A DNA stretch of 64,000 nt from Shimia sp047124445 (GTDB lineage Bacteria > Pseudomonadota > Alphaproteobacteria > Rhodobacterales > Rhodobacteraceae). The stretch is taken from NCBI RefSeq assembly GCF_047124445.1, contig NZ_CP138921.1, positions 2,046,001-2,110,000 on the forward strand, written 5' to 3'. The notes beneath the pieces were generated by a model. It did not search any database, was not told the origin of the DNA, and saw only the letters and a program-made list of their open reading frames with translations. The translations under genes were made by a program, and so were the position numbers. Positions 44,291 to 52,896 of this stretch are shown in pieces. Positions within the stretch are counted from its first letter, which is position 1. Every line of letters starts with the position of its first letter.

Positions 44291-44488
44291 ACCCGCTCCT
44301 GACTGCACTCTGACGGCAGAATTTTTCGAGAATGTAACCAAATGGTCAAAAACTCAACGGCGAATTTACGGCGCCTTCCGCCAAGTTACATTTGCCCATT
44401 CCCACGGAAGAAAAACTAGTTTAATGCTGAACCAAATTTTGACCACCCCACAAACCGCCGCTGCGCCCCGCGCAAAATGAGGTCCGCC
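44291..44488. promoter_or_regulatory. Divergent promoter region of the nucleoside operon and maeB
   Basis: Two nested inverted repeats: AATGTAAC (44331) with GTTACATT (44385), and TGGTCAAAA (44343) with TTTTGACCA (44437). They lie between the two divergent starts and could be sites for one dimeric regulator or a looped pair. Confidence 0.45.
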
Positions 44489-46768
44489 ATGTCCGACAAC
44501 CGCAACCAATCCCTGCGCGACGCCGCCCTGTTTTACCACGCCAACCCAAAACCGGGGAAACTGGAAATCCGCGCCACCAAACCCCTGGCCAACGGCCGCG
44601 ATCTCTCCCGAGCCTATTCACCGGGGGTTGCGGAAGCCTGTATCGAGATCAAAGAAGACCCGGCCAACGCCGCGCTTTATACTGCGCGTCAAAATCTCGT
44701 GGCTGTGGTGTCCAACGGCTCTGCGGTGCTTGGCCTCGGCAACATCGGCGCGCTGGCATCCAAGCCGGTGATGGAAGGCAAAGCGGTTCTGTTCAAGAAA
44801 TTTGCCAACATCGACTGCTTTGACATTGAGCTGGACGAAGCCGACCCGGAAAAGCTGGCAGACATCGTCTGCGCCATGGGCCCCACCTTTGGCGCGATCA
44901 ACCTCGAAGACATCAAGGCGCCCGATTGCTTCATAGTCGAAAAGCTCTGCCGCGAGCGCATGAACATTCCGGTGTTCCATGACGACCAGCACGGCACCGC
45001 CATTGTTGTGGGTGCGGCGGCGACCAACGCGCTGCAAGTGGCGGGTAAAAACTTCGAAGACATCAAAATAGTCTCCACCGGCGGTGGCGCGGCGGGCATT
45101 GCCTGCCTCAACATGTTGCTGAAGCTTGGTGTAAAGCGCGAAAACGTCTGGCTCTGCGACATCCACGGCCTCGTCTATGAAGGCCGCGAAGAGGACATGA
45201 ACCCACAAAAGGCGGAATTTGCGCAGAAAACCGACCTGCGCACCCTCGACGAGGTGGTCGACGGCGCCGACATGTTCCTGGGCCTCTCCGGCCCCGGCGT
45301 GCTGAGACCAGAACTCGTTGAGAAAATGACCGCGCAACCGATCATCTTTGCCTTGGCCAACCCCACCCCGGAAATCATGCCGGAACTGGCCCGCAAAGTG
45401 GCGCCTGACGCGATCATTGCCACCGGCCGCTCCGACTTCCCGAACCAGGTCAACAACGTCCTTTGCTTCCCCTTCATCTTCCGCGGCGCTCTGGATGTGG
45501 GCGCCACCGAAATCAACGATGAAATGTGCGTGGCCTGCGTGAACGGCATTGCCGAACTCGCCCGCGCAACAACCTCTGCCGAGGCCGCGGCGGCCTATAA
45601 GGGTGAACAGCTCACCTTCGGCGCTGAATATCTGATCCCGAAACCATTTGACCCCCGTCTGGTCGGTGTGGTGTCGGCTGCCGTAGCCAAGGCCGCCATG
45701 GACAGCGGTGTCGCCACCCGCCCGATCGACGACATCGACGCCTACGTGCATAAGCTCAACCAATCGGTCTTCAAATCCGCGCTGCTGATGCGGCCCGTAT
45801 TCGAAACCGCCCGCAAAGCCGCACGCCGCATTGTGTTCTCCGAAGGTGAAGACGAGCGTGTGCTCCGCGCCGCACAAGCGATCCTGGAAGAGACCACAGA
45901 AACCCCCATCCTGATTGGCCGCCCCGAAGTGATCGAAGCCCGCTGCGAACGTGCTGGCCTCTCTATTCGTCCTGGTCAAGACTTCCAGATCGTGAACCCG
46001 GAAAACGATCCGCGGTATTACGACTACTGGAACAGCTATCACGAACTGATGGAGCGCGAAGGCGTCACGCCGGACCTCGCCAAGGCGATCATGCGCACCA
46101 ACTCGACCGCGATTGGCTCGATCATGGTGCACCGCGAAGAAGCCGACAGCCTGATCTGCGGCACCTTTGGCGAATACCGCTGGCACCTGAACTACATCAC
46201 GCAGGTTTTGGGCAATAAATCCCTGTCCCCACATGGCGCACTCTCGCTGATGATCCTCGAGGATGGCCCCCTGTTCATTGCGGACACGCAGGTACACGAA
46301 CTGCCAAGCCCCGAGGACATCGCCCGCATCACCATCGGTGCTGCCCGCCACGTGCGCCGCTTTGGCCTAGAGCCTAACATCGCGCTTTGCTCTCAAAGCC
46401 AGTTTGGCAACCATCAACAAGGCTCTGGCAAACGCCTGCGTGAAGCCATTGAAATTCTGGACAGCCGCCCACGCGACTTCACCTACGAAGGCGAGATGAA
46501 CGTCGACACCGCGCTTGATCCCGACCTGCGCGCCCGCGTCTTCCCGCGCACCCGCCTGAATGGCGCCGCCAACGTGCTGGTGTTTGCCCATGCCGACGCA
46601 GCCTCTGGCGTGCGCAACATCCTGAAAATGCGCGCAGGAGCACTGGAAGTGGGCCCGATCCTGATGGGAATGGGCAACCGCGCCCACATCGTCAGCCCGT
46701 CGATCACGGCGCGCGGTCTGCTGAACATGGCCGCCATTGCCGGCACGCCGGTGACGCAATACGGCTAA
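44489..46768 (+). CDS. maeB: NADP-dependent malic enzyme with C-terminal phosphotransacetylase-like domain
   Basis: A 759-residue two-domain protein. The N-terminal part (to about 430) is a malic enzyme that oxidatively decarboxylates malate to pyruvate: YSPGVAEACIEI, FHDDQHGTAIV and GGGAAGIACLNMLL (NADP site). The C-terminal part (about 435-759) is related to phosphotransacetylase and usually regulatory in such fusions, as in rhizobial TME. ATG at 44489 is preferred to 44477 because GAGG lies six bases upstream. A terminator follows. Confidence 0.95.
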   Translation: MSDNRNQSLRDAALFYHANPKPGKLEIRATKPLANGRDLSRAYSPGVAEACIEIKEDPANAALYTARQNLVAVVSNGSAVLGLGNIGALASKPVMEGKAVLFKKFANIDCFDIELDEADPEKLADIVCAMGPTFGAINLEDIKAPDCFIVEKLCRERMNIPVFHDDQHGTAIVVGAAATNALQVAGKNFEDIKIVSTGGGAAGIACLNMLLKLGVKRENVWLCDIHGLVYEGREEDMNPQKAEFAQKTDLRTLDEVVDGADMFLGLSGPGVLRPELVEKMTAQPIIFALANPTPEIMPELARKVAPDAIIATGRSDFPNQVNNVLCFPFIFRGALDVGATEINDEMCVACVNGIAELARATTSAEAAAAYKGEQLTFGAEYLIPKPFDPRLVGVVSAAVAKAAMDSGVATRPIDDIDAYVHKLNQSVFKSALLMRPVFETARKAARRIVFSEGEDERVLRAAQAILEETTETPILIGRPEVIEARCERAGLSIRPGQDFQIVNPENDPRYYDYWNSYHELMEREGVTPDLAKAIMRTNSTAIGSIMVHREEADSLICGTFGEYRWHLNYITQVLGNKSLSPHGALSLMILEDGPLFIADTQVHELPSPEDIARITIGAARHVRRFGLEPNIALCSQSQFGNHQQGSGKRLREAIEILDSRPRDFTYEGEMNVDTALDPDLRARVFPRTRLNGAANVLVFAHADAASGVRNILKMRAGALEVGPILMGMGNRAHIVSPSITARGLLNMAAIAGTPVTQYG

Positions 46769-46792
46769 GCCGCCCTCTTTAAGTTCACGAAA

Positions 46793-46830
46793 AAACGCGG
46801 CGGAGTGATTCCCGCCGCGTTTTGCATTTC
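46793..46830 (+). terminator. Rho-independent terminator of maeB
   Basis: AAACGCGGCGG and CCGCCGCGTTT form an 11-bp stem with an 8-nt loop, followed by TTTGCATTT. Confidence 0.85.
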
Positions 46831-46843
46831 CAAACTTCGCAAC

Positions 46844-46943
46844 TTTGCAAAGCCCCCTCCAGTTTCCAGCGAACCCCAAGCAAACCCAGGTCTTTGCAAA
46901 AATTTGCAGATCACCTGAGCAAAGACTTGCAAATTTTCTGCGA
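46844..46943 (+). promoter_or_regulatory. Array of TTTGCAAA-type sites upstream of prpE
   Basis: Three clusters: TTTGCAAA (46844-46851), TTTGCAAA-aa-TTTGCAGA (46893-46910) and CTTGCAAA-tt-TTCTGCGA (46926-46943). Such half-sites are what I recall for the short-chain acyl-CoA regulators (ScfR/PccR) of Rhodobacter sphaeroides. Here pairs are spaced 2 bp, not the 4 bp I remember. They sit 80-180 bp before the prpE ATG. Confidence 0.6.
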
Positions 46944-47025
46944 TAATCTGCCACGTCCCCGCCACCAAGACTTGCCGCCGTAACAGCCCCTCCTCTATCC
47001 ATTTGGGTAAGGATAGGAGGACCCC

Positions 47026-48918
47026 ATGTCATATCAGGACGTCTACAACGGCTGGAAGAACGACCCCGAAGCATTTTGGATGCAGGCAGCAGACGCCATT
47101 GACTGGGACAGCCCGCCCAGCCAAGCGCTCTTTGACAAGGGCGACCACATGTATGAATGGTTCTCCGACGCCAAGGTCAACACCTGCTGGAACGCCGTGG
47201 ACCGCCACGTCGAAGCTGGGCGCGGTGAGCAGACCGCCATCATCCACGACAGCCCGATCACCCACTCCAAGCGCGAGATCTCATACGTCGAGCTGCGCAA
47301 CCGTGTCGCCTCCCTCGCCGGCGCGCTGCGTGCCAAAGGTGTGGAAAAAGGCGACCGCGTCATCATCTACATGCCGATGATCCCCGAAGCGCTCGAAGCC
47401 ATGCTGGCTTGTGCTCGCCTTGGCGCGATCCACTCGGTGGTATTTGGCGGATTTGCCTCCAACGAGCTGGCCGTGCGCATTGACGACGCCAAGCCCAAAG
47501 CGATCATCGCCGCCTCCTGCGGCCTCGAACCGGGCCGCGTGGTGCACTACAAGCCCCTGCTGGACGGCGCTATCGATCTCGCCACTCACAAGCCAGACTT
47601 CTGCGTGATCTTCCAGCGCGAGCAAGAAGTGGCGCAGCTGATCGAAGGCCGCGACTTCAACTGGCACGGCTTCCAATATGGTGTGGAGCCCGCCGAATGT
47701 GTCCCTGTGGAGGGTAATCATCCGGCCTATATCCTCTACACCTCCGGCACCACCGGCCAACCCAAAGGCGTGGTGCGCCACACCGCCGGCCACCTGGTCG
47801 CGCTGAACTGGACCATGAAGAACGTCTTTAACGTCGATCCCGGCGATGTCTTCTGGGCAGCATCGGACGTAGGTTGGGTTGTGGGTCACAGCTACATCAC
47901 CTACGCGCCCCTGATCCATGGCAACACTACCATTGTGTTTGAAGGTAAACCGGTTGGCACACCGGATGCAGGCACCTTCTGGCGGGTGATTTCCGAGCAC
48001 AAAGTCAAAACATTCTTCACGGCCCCAACAGCTTTCCGCGCCGTGAAGCGCGAAGACCCGCAAGGCGAGTTCGTGAAAAAGTACGACATGTCCTGCATGG
48101 AACAGGTCTTCCTCGCCGGGGAACGTGCTGACCCGGACACCATCATCTGGGCGCAGGACCAGCTGCAAAAACCAATCATCGACCACTGGTGGCAGACTGA
48201 ATTGGGCTACCCTGCGATCTGTAACCCCGTGGGTATCGAGCTTTTGCCCGTGAAACTGGGCAGCCCCTCCTTGCCCATGCCGGGCTATGACATGAAGGTG
48301 CTCGACGAAGGCGGCAACGAGCTGCCTCCCGGTGAACTTGGCGCCATTGTCAGCAAACTGCCTCTGCCCCCGGGCACACTGCCAACCCTGTGGAATGCCG
48401 AAGACCGCTTCAAAAAATCCTACCTGACCAACTTCCCCGGCTACTACGAAACCGGTGACGCAGGCATGATTGACGAAGACGGCTACGTCTACATCATGGC
48501 GCGCACCGACGACGTGATCAACGTTGCGGGCCACCGCCTCTCCACCGGCGGCATGGAAGAGGTGCTCGCCGGCCATCCGGACGTCGCAGAATGTGCGGTG
48601 ATTGGTGTGGCCGATCAGCTCAAAGGCCAGATGCCGGTTGGCTTCCTCTGTCTCAACGCAGGCGCAGACCGTGACCACGGTGAAGTTGTGAAAGAAGTTG
48701 TGAAACTGGTGCGTGAAAAAATCGGCCCGGTGGCGGCGTTCAAATTGGCCGTCGTGGTCGATCGTCTTCCCAAAACCCGCTCCGGCAAAATCCTGCGCGG
48801 CACCATGGTCAGCATCGCCGATGGCACCGAGTGGAAAATGCCGGCGACCATTGATGATCCGGTCATTCTCGATGAGATCACCGAAGCCCTGCAAAGCATC
48901 GGCTACGCCAAATCGTAA
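47026..48918 (+). CDS. prpE: Propionyl-CoA synthetase (AMP-forming)
   Basis: A 630-residue acyl-adenylate-forming enzyme that activates propionate, the entry to the propionyl-CoA/methylmalonyl-CoA route that also needs MeaB. Marks: N-terminal domain with SYQDVYNGWKNDPEAFW, P-loop YTSGTTGQPKG (about 236-246), YETGDAG, and the catalytic lysine in KTRSGKILRG. The residues following (WWQTELGYP) resemble PrpE rather than acetyl-CoA synthetase. A strong GGAGG SD precedes the ATG. Upstream sites suggest control by short-chain acyl-CoA. Confidence 0.9.
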   Translation: MSYQDVYNGWKNDPEAFWMQAADAIDWDSPPSQALFDKGDHMYEWFSDAKVNTCWNAVDRHVEAGRGEQTAIIHDSPITHSKREISYVELRNRVASLAGALRAKGVEKGDRVIIYMPMIPEALEAMLACARLGAIHSVVFGGFASNELAVRIDDAKPKAIIAASCGLEPGRVVHYKPLLDGAIDLATHKPDFCVIFQREQEVAQLIEGRDFNWHGFQYGVEPAECVPVEGNHPAYILYTSGTTGQPKGVVRHTAGHLVALNWTMKNVFNVDPGDVFWAASDVGWVVGHSYITYAPLIHGNTTIVFEGKPVGTPDAGTFWRVISEHKVKTFFTAPTAFRAVKREDPQGEFVKKYDMSCMEQVFLAGERADPDTIIWAQDQLQKPIIDHWWQTELGYPAICNPVGIELLPVKLGSPSLPMPGYDMKVLDEGGNELPPGELGAIVSKLPLPPGTLPTLWNAEDRFKKSYLTNFPGYYETGDAGMIDEDGYVYIMARTDDVINVAGHRLSTGGMEEVLAGHPDVAECAVIGVADQLKGQMPVGFLCLNAGADRDHGEVVKEVVKLVREKIGPVAAFKLAVVVDRLPKTRSGKILRGTMVSIADGTEWKMPATIDDPVILDEITEALQSIGYAKS

Positions 48919-48925
48919 CCTCGGA

Positions 48926-48973
48926 GCGGGGGCCAGCCCCCGCACCCACGGGATATATTTGGCAAGAAGAAAC
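48926..48973 (+). repeat. REP-like intergenic hairpin element
   Basis: GCGGGGG-ccag-CCCCCGC, then CACCCACGGGATATATTTGG and a purine-rich tail. I recall this form (C-rich hairpin, GGGATATTT, AAGAAGAA) as an abundant intergenic repeat in Rhodobacteraceae, but cannot check it here. Confidence 0.5.
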
Positions 48974-48980
48974 TAGAAAG

Positions 48981-49008
48981 GCGCGCCGAGATTTGGGCGC
49001 GTTTTTTT
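48981..49008 (+). terminator. Rho-independent terminator of prpE
   Basis: CGCGCC-gagattt-GGCGCG stem followed by seven T. It lies 5 bp before the convergent nadK stop, so it may act only on the plus strand. Confidence 0.85.
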
Positions 49009-49012
49009 GGTG

Positions 49013-49774
49013 TCAAACAAACTGCTCGCGGATCAGGCGCTCTTCCAACCCATGGCCCGGGTCGAACAAGATCCGGTGCGCGATGCTCTCATCAGAGCGG
49101 ATTTCAACCGCGGCCACATTCTCAATCGAGCGGCTGTCCGCATGCGCCATCACAGGGCGTTTGTTGGCTTCAAGAACCTCAAAAGTCACGGTCGCTTGTT
49201 TGGGCAACAGAGCCCCCCGCCACCGACGTGGTCGAAACGGTGCAATCGCGGTGAGCGCCAAAACATCTGAGCCAATCGGCAGGATCGGTCCATGCGCCGA
49301 GTAATTGTACGCAGTAGACCCAGCTGGCGTACTGATCAGCGCGCCGTCACAGACCAGCTCTTCCATGCGCAAACGCCCGTCAATCTTGATGCGCAGTTTC
49401 GCCGCCTGCGGCCCCGCCCGCAACAAGGACACCTCGTTGATCGCCAGCGCCTCATGCACGGAGTTGTCGACACAGGTCGCCCGCATCGCCAGCGGATTGA
49501 GCTTTTCCTCTTCCGCCGCCGCAAGCCGTTCCAGAAGATCGCTTTCCGAATAGGTGTTCATCAGAAAGCCTACCGTGCCCCGATTCATGCCATAAACCGG
49601 CGCAGGCAAGGCCTGCGTGTCGTGCAACGTGTGCAGCATGAAGCCATCCCCGCCCAGCGCGACAATCACATCCGCCTCTTCCGGTACAACATTGCCATAA
49701 CGGCCAATCAGCGCCGCCCGCGCGGTCTGCGCCACCGGCGCGTTGCTGGCCACAAAAGCGATTCTTTCGGACAT
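49013..49774 (-). CDS. nadK: NAD kinase
   Basis: A 253-residue enzyme that phosphorylates NAD to NADP. The ATP/NAD site GGDGFML begins at residue 41; the second diagnostic motif is AINEVSLLR (about 108-116), and TPAGSTAYNYSAHGPI follows. ATG at 49774 is chosen over an upstream ATG. It reads divergently from glyA. Confidence 0.95.
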   Translation of the reverse strand: MSERIAFVASNAPVAQTARAALIGRYGNVVPEEADVIVALGGDGFMLHTLHDTQALPAPVYGMNRGTVGFLMNTYSESDLLERLAAAEEEKLNPLAMRATCVDNSVHEALAINEVSLLRAGPQAAKLRIKIDGRLRMEELVCDGALISTPAGSTAYNYSAHGPILPIGSDVLALTAIAPFRPRRWRGALLPKQATVTFEVLEANKRPVMAHADSRSIENVAAVEIRSDESIAHRILFDPGHGLEERLIREQFV

Positions 49775-49969
49775 ATTGGTCCCGGCTCCATTCAAACACC
49801 GACAGGTTTCCCTGCCCCGCCAAAGGTTTCCTATGGCGTCATATGTTTATCCCCTGCACCATCTGCGGCGTTCAGGCAAGGTGTTGCGTCGCTTTGGGAC
49901 CTTTCAACACAGTAACCTTTCCTTTAGGAAGCGCAGCAACGCGAACCCCATGATCTGGAGCACATGCCC

Positions 49970-51262
49970 ATGTCCACCACCCGTGATGCCGGCTTTTTCA
50001 CTGAATCCCTCGCCTCCCGCGACCCGGAGCTATTTGGCTCGATCACCAACGAGCTGGGCCGCCAGCGTGACGAGATCGAACTGATCGCCTCGGAAAACAT
50101 CGTGTCCGCTGCGGTGATGGAAGCGCAGGGCACTGTGCTGACCAACAAATACGCCGAAGGCTACCCGGGCCGCCGCTACTACGGTGGCTGCCAATACGTG
50201 GACGTGGCGGAAAACCTCGCCATCGACCGCGCCAAAGAGCTGTTTGGCTGTGACTTCGCCAACGTGCAACCAAACTCCGGCTCGCAAGCCAACCAGGGTG
50301 TGTTCACCGCGCTGCTGCAGCCTGGCGACACCATCCTCGGCATGAGCCTGGATGCCGGTGGCCACCTGACCCACGGCGCAAAGCCAAACCAATCCGGCAA
50401 ATGGTTCAACGCCATTCAGTACGGCGTGCGCAAGCAAGACAGCCTGCTGGACTACGATCAGGTGCAGGAGCTGGCCAACGAGCACAAGCCAAAGATGATC
50501 ATCGCCGGTGGTTCCGCCATCCCGCGCCAGATCGACTTTGCCAAGTTCCGTGAAATCGCCGACTCCGTAGGCGCATACCTGATGGTAGACATGGCCCACT
50601 TTGCCGGTCTGGTTGCCGCGGGTGAGCACCCATCCCCGTTCCCATACGCGGATGTGGCCACCACCACGACCCACAAAACTCTGCGCGGCCCACGTGGCGG
50701 CATGATCCTGACCAACGACGAAGCCATTGCAAAGAAAGTGAACTCCGCGATCTTCCCTGGCATCCAGGGCGGCCCGCTGATGCACGTCATCGCCGCCAAA
50801 GCTGTGGCCTTTGGCGAAGCGCTGCGTCCAGAATTCAAAGAGTACCAGAAACAGGTCCGCGCCAACGCTGTGGCCCTGGCGGATCAACTGATCAAAGGTG
50901 GTCTGGACATCGTCACCGGTGGCACCGACACCCACGTGATGCTGGTGGACCTGCGCCCCAAAGCTGTGACCGGCAACATCGCGGACAAAGCTCTGGGCCG
51001 CGCGCACATCACCACCAACAAAAACGGCATCCCGTTTGACCCGGAAAAGCCAATGGTGACCTCCGGTCTGCGCCTCGGCACGCCTGCAGGCACCACCCGT
51101 GGCTTTGGTGAAGAAGAGTTCCGCGCAATTGCTGACATGATTGTTGAAGTGGTCGACGGTCTGGCCGCCAACGGCGAAGAGGGCAACGCCGAGGTGGAAG
51201 CCTCTGTCCGCGCCAAAGTGGCCGATCTCTGCGCCCGCTTCCCGCTGTACCCGAACCTGTAG
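49970..51262 (+). CDS. glyA: Serine hydroxymethyltransferase
   Basis: A 430-residue PLP enzyme that interconverts serine and glycine with tetrahydrofolate. The PLP lysine lies in TTTHKTLRGPRGG (about 226), with YPGRRYYGG and QPNSGSQAN earlier. ATG at 49970 lies 9 bases after GGAG; ATG at 49964 is also possible. The 195-bp leader after nadK shows no riboswitch I can recognise. A strong terminator follows. Confidence 0.96.
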   Translation: MSTTRDAGFFTESLASRDPELFGSITNELGRQRDEIELIASENIVSAAVMEAQGTVLTNKYAEGYPGRRYYGGCQYVDVAENLAIDRAKELFGCDFANVQPNSGSQANQGVFTALLQPGDTILGMSLDAGGHLTHGAKPNQSGKWFNAIQYGVRKQDSLLDYDQVQELANEHKPKMIIAGGSAIPRQIDFAKFREIADSVGAYLMVDMAHFAGLVAAGEHPSPFPYADVATTTTHKTLRGPRGGMILTNDEAIAKKVNSAIFPGIQGGPLMHVIAAKAVAFGEALRPEFKEYQKQVRANAVALADQLIKGGLDIVTGGTDTHVMLVDLRPKAVTGNIADKALGRAHITTNKNGIPFDPEKPMVTSGLRLGTPAGTTRGFGEEEFRAIADMIVEVVDGLAANGEEGNAEVEASVRAKVADLCARFPLYPNL

Positions 51263-51285
51263 GGGCACGGACACCAAAAACTTGT

Positions 51286-51324
51286 AGGCCGGCGCTGGAC
51301 ATTCCAGCGGCGGCCTTTTCTTTT
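51286..51324 (+). terminator. Rho-independent terminator of glyA
   Basis: AGGCCGGCGCTGG-acatt-CCAGCGGCGGCCT, a long stem followed by TTTTCTTTT. The next gene starts 7 bp beyond it. Confidence 0.9.
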
Positions 51325-51330
51325 GGTAGT

Positions 51331-51861
51331 ATGACCAAAGATGATTTGAAAAAGACCAGCAAGCATTTGAGCTACATCCTTCGGCACGCACCGGACAGCA
51401 TCGGCTTAACGCTTGATGCACAGGGATGGGCGCAGGTCTCTGACCTAATTGCGAAATCTGAGCATCCCCTCACACATGACCTCATTGCCGAGGTGGTGCG
51501 CACCAACGCAAAACTGCGCTTTTCCTTGAACCACGACGGCTCCCTTATCCGGGCAAATCAGGGACACTCGATCCAGATTGATCTGGGGCTTTCCCCCCAA
51601 ACGCCTCCGCGCGTTCTGTTTCACGGCACTGCCAAAACCAACCTGGCGTCCATTCGTCAAAATGGATTGCTCAAAGGCGCGCGACATCATGTGCATCTCT
51701 CCGACAACACCGCAACCGCCAAGGCCGTAGGTGGCCGCCATGGTTCCCCGATTGTACTGACGATCCAAACTGAGGACATGGCCCAGAATGGCCATACCTT
51801 TTATCGATCCGCCAATGGCGTTTGGCTGGTAGATCACGTACCACCGCAATTTCTTGAATAG
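51331..51861 (+). CDS. kptA: RNA 2'-phosphotransferase (KptA/Tpt1 family)
   Basis: A 176-residue enzyme that removes an RNA 2'-phosphate using NAD, as Tpt1 does in tRNA splicing. The conserved Arg-His-Arg-Arg tetrad is present: Arg18-His19 in SYILRHAP, Arg74 in LIRANQGHS, and Arg118 in GARHHVHLS. Bacteria lack the splicing pathway, so the natural substrate is unclear. No good SD precedes the ATG, which lies 7 bp after the glyA terminator, so transcription probably relies on read-through or a promoter inside that region. Confidence 0.88.
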   Translation: MTKDDLKKTSKHLSYILRHAPDSIGLTLDAQGWAQVSDLIAKSEHPLTHDLIAEVVRTNAKLRFSLNHDGSLIRANQGHSIQIDLGLSPQTPPRVLFHGTAKTNLASIRQNGLLKGARHHVHLSDNTATAKAVGGRHGSPIVLTIQTEDMAQNGHTFYRSANGVWLVDHVPPQFLE

Positions 51862-51893
51862 CGCTTGTAACAGACAGCCTGCGGAGCACGACA

Positions 51894-52595
51894 ATGACAG
51901 ACGGTTGGGACGCCTCGGCTGAGGCCTGGATTGCGTCGATGGGAGAGGCTGGCGATTTCAGTCGGGAACATGTGCTCGACGCACCGATGCTGGAGCGCTT
52001 GGCAAAGGCGGCTCCAGAGGCGGTGTTGGACCTCGGCTGTGGCGAAGGGCGGTTCTGCCGCATGATAGCCCCAAATGTGGATCATGTTGCGGGCATCGAT
52101 CCCACCGAAGCGTTAATCTCGCACGCAATGACCCAAGGCGATGCCGACTACCTGGTCGCGCGCGCAGAGGACCTGCCGTTTGACAACAACAGCTTTGACA
52201 TGGTGGTCAGCTACCTGTCGTTTATCGACATCCCCGACATCCCCGCCGCTTTGCGAGAATGTCATCGCGTCTTACGCCCAAACGGCCTCTTGCTGATCGC
52301 CAACCTGAACCCATGGACCACCGCCAGCCAATCCAAGGGCACGCCGGTCAAAAACTCCGACGGCACCACCACGCTCACAATGGACCGCTACCTGGACGCT
52401 TTCCCCAGCTGGGCGGAGTGGAGCGGCATCCGCATTCAAAACTGGCACCGCCCGCTGGCGTTCTACATGCAGGCGCTGCTGCAAAGTGGTTTTCAGCTCA
52501 CACACTTTGACGAACCCAAAGCCACCGGCGGCGCGCGGGCGGAAAGTTACAACCGCGCGCCCTATATGCACATTATGGAATGGCAGAAGCGCTAA
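51894..52595 (+). CDS. Class I SAM-dependent methyltransferase
   Basis: A 233-residue methyltransferase of the Methyltransf_11 type: SAM motif I VLDLGCGEGRFCRMI (about 45-58), acidic loop GIDPTEALI, motif LPFDNNSFDMVVSYLSF and post-motif ECHRVLRPNGLLLIAN. Substrate unknown. It follows kptA by 32 bp on the same strand, with GGAG before its ATG, so the two probably form a unit. Confidence 0.85.
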   Translation: MTDGWDASAEAWIASMGEAGDFSREHVLDAPMLERLAKAAPEAVLDLGCGEGRFCRMIAPNVDHVAGIDPTEALISHAMTQGDADYLVARAEDLPFDNNSFDMVVSYLSFIDIPDIPAALRECHRVLRPNGLLLIANLNPWTTASQSKGTPVKNSDGTTTLTMDRYLDAFPSWAEWSGIRIQNWHRPLAFYMQALLQSGFQLTHFDEPKATGGARAESYNRAPYMHIMEWQKR

Positions 52596-52607
52596 CGCGC
52601 TGCTGCC

Positions 52608-52799
52608 TTACCAGCCAAACAGTTTGGGCCGTGCCCCATCCGTCGCCTGATCCAGCACGCTTTTACGCGCAAAGCGAGCGCGGCGATCTTCGCGCCAATG
52701 TGGCTGCAGCTTGGGCTCAGAAACAGGCGCCGCGTCTTTGTCCGCCCAATGCGCCTGACGGGTGGCCACTTGAAAGCTATTTGAAAGAATTCCCAACAT
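52608..52799 (-). CDS. Small hypothetical protein (63 aa)
   Basis: A 63-residue basic protein that I do not recognise. It begins MLGILSNSFQVATRQAHWA and is polar afterwards, with two RAR-like clusters and a C-terminal LFGW. The ATG at 52799 is supported by an AAGGAG eight bases upstream, a good SD in this genome. It reads divergently from the LysR gene 98 bp away, the arrangement of a LysR target gene. It converges on the methyltransferase gene. Confidence 0.55.
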   Translation of the reverse strand: MLGILSNSFQVATRQAHWADKDAAPVSEPKLQPHWREDRRARFARKSVLDQATDGARPKLFGW

Positions 52800-52860
52800 A
52801 TCTGGCACTCCTTGTGTTGATCTGATCCAAACATGGTGGACAGAACGCGGAAAATCGACT

Positions 52861-52896
52861 CAATATGTCATTCAATATGTAAGCTGGAGTTACATA
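52861..52896 (+). promoter_or_regulatory. Putative LysR operator: direct and inverted repeats abutting the lysR start
   Basis: CAATATGT occurs at 52861 and 52873 (12-bp period). TATGTAA-gctggag-TTACATA (52876-52896) is a perfect 7-bp inverted repeat ending one base before the lysR ATG. Placement suits autoregulation and control of the divergent small gene. Confidence 0.6.

Noticed and set aside
44618..46351. 577-codon minus-strand frame inside maeB
   Set aside because: Antisense to a complete malic enzyme with all motifs. The translation is rich in His, Gly and Phe in the way typical of reverse-frame shadows.
47281..48945. 554-codon minus-strand frame inside prpE
   Set aside because: Antisense to prpE, no recognisable domain, starts beyond the gene's 3' end.
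49775..49969. Possible riboswitch upstream of glyA
   Set aside because: No glycine, SAM, SAH or THF riboswitch core could be recognised; only short imperfect repeats are present.
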